Position numbers and translations under genes: made by a program. A stretch of DNA of 19,935 nucleotides, from the NCBI GenBank assembly GCA_021844355.1, contig JAKBTP010000116.1:1-19935 (forward strand), read 5' to 3'. The first letter of the stretch is position 1. The number at the start of each line of letters is the position of its first letter. Below, in pieces: positions 1 to 6,643 of this stretch. Under the pieces are notes generated by a model, which had not been told where the DNA came from, did no database searches, and saw only the letters and a list, made by a program, of their open reading frames with translations. This stretch comes from a bacterium (GTDB lineage Bacteria > Chloroflexota > Dormibacteria > Aeolococcales > Bog-877).

Positions 1-3000
1 AGTTCCGGGCCCGCTACGAGGAGCTGGTGGACAGGACCCGGTCCGGGGGGCTGGCCGTGGAGGACCTCGAGGGGGCCACGCTGACCCTCACCAACCCCGG
101 TGGGGTGGGGACGGTGGCTTCGGTTCCCCGGCTGATGGCCGGCCAGTCGGCGATCATCGCCCTGGGGGCCATCGGCAACCCGGCCGGCTTCTCCGGGCTC
201 GCCGACGAGGCCGCCGCCGCCCTCGGCATGCGCCCGGTCATGACCGTCACCAGCACCTACGACCATCGCATCGTCCAGGGGTTGGAGTCGGGCATGCTGC
301 TGCGGCGGCTCGAGGGCCTCTTGGCGGGCGACGACGGCCTGTACGAGGACATCTTCGCCGACCTCGGGCTGGAGATGCCGCCGCTCCCGGCCAGCGCGGC
401 TCCGGCGGTGGTGGCGCCGGTGCGCACCCGGCCGGCGTCCGCGGGCCCGGAGCTGCTGCGGGCTGTGGCCTCGGGGATGTCGTTGGTGCAGGCCTACCGC
501 ACCCACGGCCACCTGGCCGCCCACCTCGACCCGCTGGGAGGTGATCCCCCGGGCGACCCCGCCCTGGATCCGGCCGGCGCCGGTCTGAGTCAGGAGCTCA
601 TGGAGGCGGTTCCCGCCGAGGTCCTGCGGGCGGCGGTTCCGGGCCGCAACCTGGCGGAGGTCCTGCCCGAGATGCGCCGCACCTACTGCGGCACCATCGC
701 CTACGAGATTGAGCACATCTCGAGCCACGAGCAGCGCGCCTGGCTCCGGCGGCAGATCGAGTCCGGTGCCCACCGCCGCCCGCCGAGCCCGGAGGAACGG
801 CGCCAACTCTTCCAGCGCCTGGCCCAGGTGGACGCCTTCGAGCGCTTCTTGCGCAAGACCTACCTCGGCCAGCACACCTTCTCCATCGAAGGGGTGGACG
901 CCCTGGTCCCGATGCTGGAGGAGTCGATCTCGCTGCTCGCCGAGGCGGGCACCGAGGAGGTCCTCCTGGGGATGGCTCACCGGGGCCGGCTCAACGTCAC
1001 CGCCCGGATCGTGGGGCGGTCGCTGGACGAGATCATCGCCGAGTTCGAGAGCCAGGAGTATCTCGGGGGCGCCTGGACCGGAGACGTCAAGTACCACTAC
1101 GGCGCCGAGGGCGCCTACCGCCTGCCCTCGGGGCGGGAGGTGGCGGTGGTGCTCACCCACAACCCCAGCCATCTGGAGGTTGTGGACGCGGTGGTCGAGG
1201 GGCGGACTCGCGCCCGGCAGACCACGGACCGGGCTCCCGAGGTGCTCCAGGACACCCGTCGGGCGGTGCCGATCCTGATCCATGGCGACGCCGCCTTCAC
1301 CGGGCAGGGGGTGGTCACCGAGACCCTCAACCTGCAGGGGCTGGAGGGCTATCGCGTGGGCGGGACCCTGCACATCATCGCCAACAACCAGATCGGCTTC
1401 ACCACCGAGCCGATGGACGGTCGCTCCACCCGCTACGCCAGCGACATCGCCAAGGGCTATGACATCCCCATCGTCCACGTCAACGGGGACGACCTGGAGG
1501 CCTGTCTGGACGCCGTCCGGCTCGCGGTGGCCTTCCGGACCACCTTCGAGCGCGATGTGCTCATCGACCTCATCGGCTACCGGCGCTGGGGTCACAACGA
1601 GGGGGACGAGCCGGCCTACACCCAGCCGCAGATGGCTGCCCGCATCCGCAGCCATCCCACCCCGGTCGCGGTGTACGGGGCGGAGCTGGTCCGGCAGGGG
1701 GTCCTGACCGCCGAAGAGGTCGAGGCCGAGCAGGCCCTCCGCTACCAGGAGATGGCCGAGGCCCACCGACGGGTGGTGGCGCGGAGTGCTGAGCTGGCAT
1801 CGTCGTCGTCGGGCAACGGCCGGATGGGCGAGCCCGACGGCCTCCCCCTGGTGGCGACCGAAGTGCCTTTGGAGCGGCTCCAGGAGCTGGACTCGCAGCT
1901 GGTGCGACTGCCACCCGGCTTCCGCATGAATCCCAAGCTGGCCCGGGCGTTCGCGCAGCGGGCCGCCGCGCTCGCCGAGGGCGGCAGCGTGCCCTGGGCC
2001 CAGGCCGAGGCCCTGGGTCTGGCCGCCCTCCTCACCGAGGGGGTGGCCATCCGGCTCACCGGCCAGGACACCGAGCGCGGGACCTTCAGCCAACGCCATC
2101 TGGTCCTCCACGACCCCGACACGGGCCAGGCGTATGCCCCCATCCAGCACCTGGACCAGGCCACGGCCACCATCGAGGTTCGCAACAGCCCGCTCTCTGA
2201 GTACGCGGCGATGGCCTTCGAATACGGCTTCGCCGTGAACAAGCCTGATGCGCTGGTGATCTGGGAGGCGCAGTACGGAGACTTCTTCAACAACGCCCAG
2301 GTGGTCGTGGACCAGTTCCTGGCCGCCGGGCAGGCCAAGTGGGGGCAGGAGTGCCGGCTTACCCTCCTGCTGCCCCACGGGTACGAGGGGAGCGGCCCGG
2401 AGCATTCCAGCGCCCGCATCGAGCGATTCCTCGAGCTGGCCGCTGGCGGGAACATCCGCATCGCCTACCCGTCGACGGCCGCCCAGTACTTCCACCTGTT
2501 GCGGCTTCAGGCGCTCTCCGATGTGCGCCGCCCGCTGGTGGTCTTCACCCCCAAGAGCGGGCTGCGCCTCCCCAGCTACGCCTCGCCCGCATCGGAGATG
2601 GCCACCGGAGGGTTGCGAGCTGTGCTCGCACCGATGCCGCCGGGACCCGGGACGCGCCGCCTGCTGGTGGCCAGTGGCAAGGTGGCCCACGAGCTGGAGG
2701 CGCGGCTCACCAAGGAGGGGAGGAAGGACGTAGCGGTGCTGCGCCTGGAGGTGCTGTACCCGTTCCCGGCTTCCGAGCTGGCCGCGGCGCTGGCCGCCTA
2801 CCCCAGCTTGGAGTCGGTCACCTTCGTCCAGGAGGAGCCGAGGAACATGGGTGCCTTCGGCTACGTCGCACCGCGGCTGCAGCCCCTCCTGCCCGCGGGG
2901 ATGGAGCTGGGATATGTCGGGCGGGCCGCTGCGGCCTCCCCTGCCGAGGGCTCGATGAAGGCCCACCTTGAGGCGCAGGAGCGGCTGCTGGCGCAAGCCG

Positions 3001-3032
3001 TGGCCGATCCCGACTCGGCAGGCGCCGCCTGA
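1..3032 (+). CDS. kgd: Multifunctional 2-oxoglutarate decarboxylase/dehydrogenase (fused E2-E1), 5'-truncated
   Basis: This protein performs the thiamine-diphosphate-dependent decarboxylation of 2-oxoglutarate and succinyl transfer in the TCA cycle, in the cytoplasm. The reading frame is open from base 3, so the gene is cut by the window edge. About 1009 residues are visible, against roughly 1230 in mycobacterial Kgd. The first ~115 residues are the end of an E2 acyltransferase domain (LTNPGGVGT, SVPRLM, then STYDHRIVQG with the catalytic His at bases 264-266). A short Ala/Pro linker follows. The rest is an OdhA/SucA-type E1: MAHRGRLNV, the diphosphate-binding stretch GDAAFTGQG ... NNQIGFTT, RRWGHNEGDEP, WEAQYGDFFNNAQ, LLPHGYEGSGPEHSSAR and QEEPRNMGAF. 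The usual FTPKSLLR appears as FTPKSGLR. A GTG at 27 is an internal Val, because the E2 homology continues upstream of it. The stop overlaps the lpdA start by one base (TGATG), so E1/E2 and E3 are translationally coupled. The fusion is typical of Actinomycetota; the family call is very secure. Confidence 0.96.
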   Translation, partial: FRARYEELVDRTRSGGLAVEDLEGATLTLTNPGGVGTVASVPRLMAGQSAIIALGAIGNPAGFSGLADEAAAALGMRPVMTVTSTYDHRIVQGLESGMLLRRLEGLLAGDDGLYEDIFADLGLEMPPLPASAAPAVVAPVRTRPASAGPELLRAVASGMSLVQAYRTHGHLAAHLDPLGGDPPGDPALDPAGAGLSQELMEAVPAEVLRAAVPGRNLAEVLPEMRRTYCGTIAYEIEHISSHEQRAWLRRQIESGAHRRPPSPEERRQLFQRLAQVDAFERFLRKTYLGQHTFSIEGVDALVPMLEESISLLAEAGTEEVLLGMAHRGRLNVTARIVGRSLDEIIAEFESQEYLGGAWTGDVKYHYGAEGAYRLPSGREVAVVLTHNPSHLEVVDAVVEGRTRARQTTDRAPEVLQDTRRAVPILIHGDAAFTGQGVVTETLNLQGLEGYRVGGTLHIIANNQIGFTTEPMDGRSTRYASDIAKGYDIPIVHVNGDDLEACLDAVRLAVAFRTTFERDVLIDLIGYRRWGHNEGDEPAYTQPQMAARIRSHPTPVAVYGAELVRQGVLTAEEVEAEQALRYQEMAEAHRRVVARSAELASSSSGNGRMGEPDGLPLVATEVPLERLQELDSQLVRLPPGFRMNPKLARAFAQRAAALAEGGSVPWAQAEALGLAALLTEGVAIRLTGQDTERGTFSQRHLVLHDPDTGQAYAPIQHLDQATATIEVRNSPLSEYAAMAFEYGFAVNKPDALVIWEAQYGDFFNNAQVVVDQFLAAGQAKWGQECRLTLLLPHGYEGSGPEHSSARIERFLELAAGGNIRIAYPSTAAQYFHLLRLQALSDVRRPLVVFTPKSGLRLPSYASPASEMATGGLRAVLAPMPPGPGTRRLLVASGKVAHELEARLTKEGRKDVAVLRLEVLYPFPASELAAALAAYPSLESVTFVQEEPRNMGAFGYVAPRLQPLLPAGMELGYVGRAAAASPAEGSMKAHLEAQERLLAQAVADPDSAGAA

Positions 3033-4402
3033 TGGCGCAGCGGGTGGTGGTGCTGGGCGGTGGGCCGGCGGGGGCGGTCGCCGCCCTGAGGGCGGCGCAG
3101 CTGGGCGCCGAGGTGGCGCTGGTGGAGCGCCGGGAGCTGGGAGGGACCTGCACCAACCGCGGCTGCGTTCCCAGCAAGGCGCTGCTGGCGATCTCCGCCC
3201 TGGCCTCCAAGATCCGCCGGGCTGATGAGTTCGGGCTGCGGGTGGGTGGGTTGGAGTTCGACTTCCCCCGGATGCAGCTCCGCAAGGACGAGATCGTGAG
3301 CCGCATCAGGGGGGGCATCGAGTCCGCCTGCCGCCGCCACTCGGTCCAGGTGGTGTCAGCTGAGGGACGCCTGGTCGGCGACGCCGTGGAGGCCGGGGGG
3401 CAGCGGCTGGAGTTCGACCACCTCGTGGTCTGCGTCGGGACCGAGCCCTCGGGTCTGCCCGACCTGGACCAGGACCAGGAGCGAGTCATCACCTCGGATG
3501 GGGTGTGGACGCTGGAGGAGATCCCCGCGCGGCTCCTGATCGTGGGTGGCGGGGTGATCGGCTGCGAGTTCGCCAGCCTCTTCGCTCCGCTGGGGACCAA
3601 GGTCACGGTGGTGGAGCTCCTCCCCCAGCTGCTGACCGGGGTGGACCGCCGCACCGCGGATGCCTTCCGCCGGCTGCTGGAGGGCAGAGGCGTCGAGGTC
3701 CACCTGGGGACCAGGGTCGATGGTGCCGAGTACCTTCCCGACTCGGTGCGGGCGCACCTCAGCGACGGTGCCGAGGTGGAGGCCGACCTCCTCCTGGTGG
3801 CCGTTGGCCGCCAGCCCCAGACCGAGGGGATCGGGCTCCAGGAGGCCGGCGTGCGGGTGGACGCCAGCCGGCACGTCGAGGTGGACCAGTACCTCCGCAC
3901 GGCCAATCCCCGGATCTGGGCGGCGGGGGACTGCATCGGAGGTTTGCAGCTGGCCCACCTGGCCTCGGCGGAAGCCGCCCGGGCGGTCGAGAACGCCCTC
4001 CAGCCGCAGCAGGCGCTGCCCATGGACCGCACGGTGGTGCCCAGCTGCATCTTCACCGACCCGGAGATCGCCACCGTGGGGTTGCACGCCGACCTGGCTC
4101 GGGAGCAGGGGCATGAGGTCCGCCTGGGCCAGGCCCGCTTCATCGGGGAGGCCAAGGCGCTGGCCGAGGGTGACTCCGAGGGCTACGTTCAGCTCGTCGC
4201 CGACGCCGGCACCGACCGGCTGCTGGGGGCCACGATCATGGGCCCGCATGCGGTCGAGCTGATCCATGAGGTGGGGGTGGCCATCAGCGACGGGTTCACC
4301 ATGGCCGAGCTCGGCTCGGTGATCCACGCCCATCCCACCATGAGCGAGGTGGTCATGGACGCCGCCCAGCAGGCTCACAAGATCGCGCCCTACCTGAGCT
4401 GA
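3032..4402 (+). CDS. lpdA: Dihydrolipoyl dehydrogenase (E3 component)
   Basis: A 456-residue FAD/NAD(P) disulfide oxidoreductase, the usual length for the family. The order is an N-terminal FAD-binding Rossmann motif (VVVLGGGPAGAVAA, residues ~5-18), the redox-active pair C40/C45 in GGTCTNRGCVPSK, a second NAD-binding Rossmann motif (IVGGGVIGCEFA, ~168-182), the second FAD contact AAGDCIGG, and a C-terminal dimer domain with HAHPTMSE supplying the catalytic His434/Glu439 pair. It would reoxidise dihydrolipoamide with NAD+ for 2-oxoacid dehydrogenase complexes. It begins one base inside the kgd stop, which points to a role as E3 for 2-oxoglutarate (and perhaps pyruvate) dehydrogenase. Related enzymes such as mercuric reductase share the fold, but the gene context and the absence of a heavy-metal domain favour Lpd. 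Its end is followed by a GC-rich hairpin at 4445-4463. Confidence 0.93.
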   Translation: MAQRVVVLGGGPAGAVAALRAAQLGAEVALVERRELGGTCTNRGCVPSKALLAISALASKIRRADEFGLRVGGLEFDFPRMQLRKDEIVSRIRGGIESACRRHSVQVVSAEGRLVGDAVEAGGQRLEFDHLVVCVGTEPSGLPDLDQDQERVITSDGVWTLEEIPARLLIVGGGVIGCEFASLFAPLGTKVTVVELLPQLLTGVDRRTADAFRRLLEGRGVEVHLGTRVDGAEYLPDSVRAHLSDGAEVEADLLLVAVGRQPQTEGIGLQEAGVRVDASRHVEVDQYLRTANPRIWAAGDCIGGLQLAHLASAEAARAVENALQPQQALPMDRTVVPSCIFTDPEIATVGLHADLAREQGHEVRLGQARFIGEAKALAEGDSEGYVQLVADAGTDRLLGATIMGPHAVELIHEVGVAISDGFTMAELGSVIHAHPTMSEVVMDAAQQAHKIAPYLS

Positions 4403-4444
4403 GCCGCCCCCGTTCGGAGGCCGGCTCGGACCTCTCTCGCAGAG

Positions 4445-4463
4445 CCGCCGGCACCGCCGGCGG
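4445..4463 (+). terminator. GC-rich hairpin after lpdA / before toxin-antitoxin pair
   Basis: A perfect 8-bp inverted repeat, CCGCCGGC - ACC - GCCGGCGG, lies 43 nt after the lpdA stop and 17 nt before the antitoxin start. There is no T-rich run behind it (only GCGTTCTGG), so it is not a classical intrinsic terminator. It could end the kgd-lpdA transcript or act as a palindromic operator for autoregulation of the toxin-antitoxin operon. The sequence alone cannot decide between these. Confidence 0.4.
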
Positions 4464-4479
4464 GCGTTCTGGGAGGTGG

Positions 4480-4656
4480 ATGGTGAATCAGAAGGGCTCG
4501 GGCGGGGCGGAGGATGTGGCTGCACGGCGGGAGCCGGGCCGAGAGGCTCGGCGGCGGGCGATGGCGGCGATCTGGTCGCGGTACGGGACCCTCCATCTGG
4601 AGGGCGACACCGACCAGCTGATCGCGGCGCTGCGGGGCAGGGGGGAACGGGGGTGA
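4480..4656 (+). CDS. Putative type II antitoxin, partner of VapC
   Basis: A 58-residue open frame (ATG 4480; GTG 4483 is also possible). It is preceded by GGGAGG at 4471-4476, which is better spaced for the GTG. The product is basic in the middle (EARRRAM) and ends with a short IWSRYGTLHLEGDTDQLIAAL segment, which looks like the helical toxin-binding tail found in small antitoxins. No clear DNA-binding domain is recognisable. Support comes mainly from position: the stop TGA (4654-4656) overlaps the GTG start of the PIN toxin as GTGA, the usual coupled arrangement of antitoxin then toxin. I do not recognise the family from sequence; the antitoxin role is inferred from context. Confidence 0.6.
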   Translation: MVNQKGSGGAEDVAARREPGREARRRAMAAIWSRYGTLHLEGDTDQLIAALRGRGERG

Positions 4657-5114
4657 TCACCGCGGTCGACACCAACGTGCTCATCGACGTGCTCCGGGCC
4701 GACCCCAACTTCGGCAGGTGGTCGGCGCTGGCCCTGGGCCGGTGCGTGGGAGAGGGCGAGGTGATCGCCTGCGACGCCGTGGTGGGGGAGCTCGCCCATC
4801 TCTACCGCGACCCGGCGGTGGCGGCCCGCGAGCTCCAGCTGCTGGGCGTCGTCCACCGCCCCGGCGGGCTGGCCGCGGCGCTGGAGGCGGCCAGGGTCCA
4901 GCGCCGCTACCGGGAGCAGGGGGGAGGGCGGGAGCGGATGCTCACCGACTTCCTGGTGGCCGCCCACGCCCAGACCATGGCCGACCGGCTGCTGACCCGC
5001 GACCAGGGCTTCTTTCGGGCCTACTTCCCGAGGTTGCAGATCCTGGACCCGACGAGGCTGGAGCGCAGGCTGGTCTCCGGTCGGGAGCCGCTCACTCCAC
5101 AGCGAGGCAGGTGA
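4653..5114 (+). CDS. vapC: VapC-family PIN-domain ribonuclease toxin
   Basis: A 153-residue PIN domain beginning ITAVDTNVLIDVL. The four acidic metal ligands expected of the family are all visible: Asp6 (VDTN), Glu46 (VVGEL), Asp99 (LTDFLVAAHA) and Asp117 (LLTRDQGFF). The C-terminal region RAYFPRLQILDP is also typical. Such proteins are Mg2+-dependent endoribonucleases that cleave tRNA or rRNA and are held inactive by the cognate antitoxin. The GTG start at 4653 is chosen because it precedes the conserved first strand directly and overlaps the antitoxin stop (GTGA). The open frame runs further upstream, but only as a shadow of the antitoxin gene. The 3' end overlaps by 23 bp the 3' end of the minus-strand RAM-domain gene. 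All catalytic residues are intact, so it is probably active. Confidence 0.88.
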   Translation: MITAVDTNVLIDVLRADPNFGRWSALALGRCVGEGEVIACDAVVGELAHLYRDPAVAARELQLLGVVHRPGGLAAALEAARVQRRYREQGGGRERMLTDFLVAAHAQTMADRLLTRDQGFFRAYFPRLQILDPTRLERRLVSGREPLTPQRGR

Positions 5115-5322
5115 TGGTCCGCACCACCCCGCTGAAGCTCTGGATCCGGTCCACGATCAGGCTGCCGATCCCCCGCACGTCCTCGGCCTGCACCTGGGCG
5201 ATGGCGTCGTACTCGCCGGTGATGGCGTCCACCTGGAGCACGCCCTCCTCACGGCGCAAGCGCTGGACCACGTCCATGGCCTTGCCCGGCTCCAGGGTCA
5301 TCAGGATGTAAGCCCGGACCAT
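5092..5322 (-). CDS. Stand-alone Lrp/AsnC ligand-binding (RAM) domain protein
   Basis: A 76-residue protein, MVRAYILMTLEPGKAMDVVQ..., matching only the C-terminal effector-binding domain of Lrp/AsnC regulators. It has the beta strand YILM, then GVLQVDAITGEYDAIAQVQ and a final IQSFSGVVRTITCLAVE. There is no helix-turn-helix. The start at 5322 is supported by a strong Shine-Dalgarno AGGAGGGAGG immediately upstream. Such single-domain proteins form ring-like oligomers and bind amino acids; they cannot bind DNA themselves in the Lrp manner. It is divergent from tdh-kbl. Since E. coli tdh is Lrp/leucine-controlled, a link to threonine or amino-acid sensing is attractive, but this is inference. Its stop lies inside the end of vapC. 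Confidence 0.85.
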   Translation of the reverse strand: MVRAYILMTLEPGKAMDVVQRLRREEGVLQVDAITGEYDAIAQVQAEDVRGIGSLIVDRIQSFSGVVRTITCLAVE

Positions 5323-5596
5323 AACCTCCCTCCTCGTGAGCCGCTCGCAGGGGAAGAAATCCCGGCGCCACCATAGCTGATTCCAGGTGCGCGTGGAGCC
5401 CCGCGGCCCCCAGCCCGCCGCCCGCGCGTCCTGCCTTCCGGCCCATCTCCGCGATCCTGGGGCCGGCCGCGCACCGGGTTCATCGGTCTCGGGAGCGCCA
5501 CCCGAGGGCTCCGAGATCGCTCGCGCGGGCCGGGGGTGAGGGGCGCCATGATGTGCGGGCCGGCGCCATGGCCGGCTGCGCAGGGGAGGTGGTGGC
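5323..5596. promoter_or_regulatory. Divergent intergenic region between RAM-domain gene and tdh-kbl
   Basis: 274 bp without a credible gene. It must hold the promoters of both the minus-strand RAM-domain gene and tdh. An imperfect inverted repeat lies at 5488-5515 (CTCGGGAGC ... GCTCCGAG, one bulged base, ~11-nt loop) and could be an operator or a leader hairpin. A second small symmetry, GCCGGC-GCCATG-GCCGGC, lies at 5560-5577. No TANNNT box is found just upstream of tdh. The SD for tdh is GGGGAGGTGG at 5583-5592. Confidence 0.4.
5370..5375 (-). promoter_or_regulatory. Candidate -10 box for the RAM-domain gene
   Basis: On the minus strand TATGGT (TANNNT type) lies about 47 nt upstream of the ATG at 5322. 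This would give a short leader of roughly 40 nt that includes the strong SD. No convincing -35 hexamer is visible at 16-18 bp. Weak support. Confidence 0.3.
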
Positions 5597-6643
5597 GTGC
5601 AGGCGATCGTCAAGCCCAGCCCCGGACCGGGGGCTTCCGTGGCCAGCGTTCCGGAGCCGGAGCCGGGCCCGGGCGAGGTGCTGCTGCAGGTGGTGGCCAA
5701 CGGGATCTGTGGGACGGACCTTCACATCCTGGACTGGAACCCGTGGGCCGCCGCCCGCGTCAAGCCTCCCCGGGTGCTCGGCCACGAGATGGCCGGGAGG
5801 GTGCTGGCGACAGGAGAAGGGGTGTCCAGCCCCGCGGTCGGGGATCTGGTGGGGGTCGAGAGCCACCTGGTCTGCCTTAAGTGCCCTCAGTGCCGGCGGG
5901 GGGACTTCCACGTCTGCCAGAACACCCGCATCCTGGGGGTGGACACCGACGGCGTCTTCGCCGAGAGGGCGGTGCTGCCGGCCCGCAACTGCCGGGTGGC
6001 CCCGCCCGGGCTGGACCCCGCGCTCGTCGCCTTCCAGGAGCCCATGGGCAACGCCGTCCACGCGGCCTCCCAGGGGGAGCTCTCCGACCGTCCGGTGATC
6101 GTCACCGGATGCGGTCCGATCGGGCTGGCCGCTGTCGGGATCGCCAGGGCAGAGGGGGCGAGCCGGGTGGTGGCGGTGGACCGGGTGCCGGAACGGCTGC
6201 GGCTAGGAGAGCAGATGGGCGCGGACACGGTGGTGGACACCAGCCGGGTCGAGGACCTGGCGGCCGCCCTGCGCCAAGCCTGTGGGGAGGAGGCGGGCGC
6301 GGTCCTGGAGATGTCCGGTGACGCCCGCCTCATACGCGCCGCCATCGACGTCGTGGCGCCGGGAGGGTGGATAAGCCTCCTCGGCCTGGGCGACCTCGAG
6401 ACCACCCTCGACCTCTCCACCGAGGTGGTGATGCGCGGCATCACCCTGTACGGGGTGACCGGGCGCCGGCAGTTCCAGACCTGGGACCAGACCGCGGCCT
6501 ACCTCAGCTCCGGGCGGGTGGACGTGCGGCCGATCATCACCCACCGCGTCTCCATGGCAGAGTTTCAACGGGCTTCGGAGCTGGCCCGGTCGGGGGCCAT
6601 CGGCAAGGTGGTGCTCTATCCTCCGGAGGGAAGTTGGCAATGA
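5597..6643 (+). CDS. tdh: L-threonine 3-dehydrogenase (zinc-dependent MDR family)
   Basis: A 348-residue medium-chain dehydrogenase that oxidises L-threonine to 2-amino-3-ketobutyrate with NAD+. The catalytic zinc region is ICGTDLHILDWNPW (Cys38) and LGHEMAG (His63, Glu64), and the structural zinc site has Cys93, 96, 99 and 107 (CLKCPQCRRGDFHVC). The FQEPMGNAVHA segment, the Rossmann motif VTGCGPIGLAA (~169-179), LEMSGD and the late GVTGRRQFQTWDQTAAYLSSG ... PIITHRVS follow the E. coli Tdh pattern closely, which separates it from sorbitol or alcohol dehydrogenases. The GTG start at 5597 has a good SD (GGGGAGGTGG), and upstream ATGs are out of frame. The stop overlaps the kbl ATG as ATGA, and the pairing with kbl makes the substrate assignment firm. 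Confidence 0.93.
   Translation: MQAIVKPSPGPGASVASVPEPEPGPGEVLLQVVANGICGTDLHILDWNPWAAARVKPPRVLGHEMAGRVLATGEGVSSPAVGDLVGVESHLVCLKCPQCRRGDFHVCQNTRILGVDTDGVFAERAVLPARNCRVAPPGLDPALVAFQEPMGNAVHAASQGELSDRPVIVTGCGPIGLAAVGIARAEGASRVVAVDRVPERLRLGEQMGADTVVDTSRVEDLAAALRQACGEEAGAVLEMSGDARLIRAAIDVVAPGGWISLLGLGDLETTLDLSTEVVMRGITLYGVTGRRQFQTWDQTAAYLSSGRVDVRPIITHRVSMAEFQRASELARSGAIGKVVLYPPEGSWQ

Noticed and set aside
27..29. GTG at 27 as the true start of a shorter kgd
   Set aside because: The frame is open upstream and the preceding residues (FRARYEEL) continue the E2 domain, so the gene is simply cut by the window edge.
2818..4708. Two minus-strand frames of ~450 codons opposite lpdA
   Set aside because: Compositional shadows of lpdA; no recognisable domain in either translation.
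5323..5596. Small reading frames inside the divergent gap, including ATGs at 5548, 5551 and 5568
   Set aside because: Out of frame with tdh, no SD of their own, and translations are Arg/Gly/Pro-rich without motifs.
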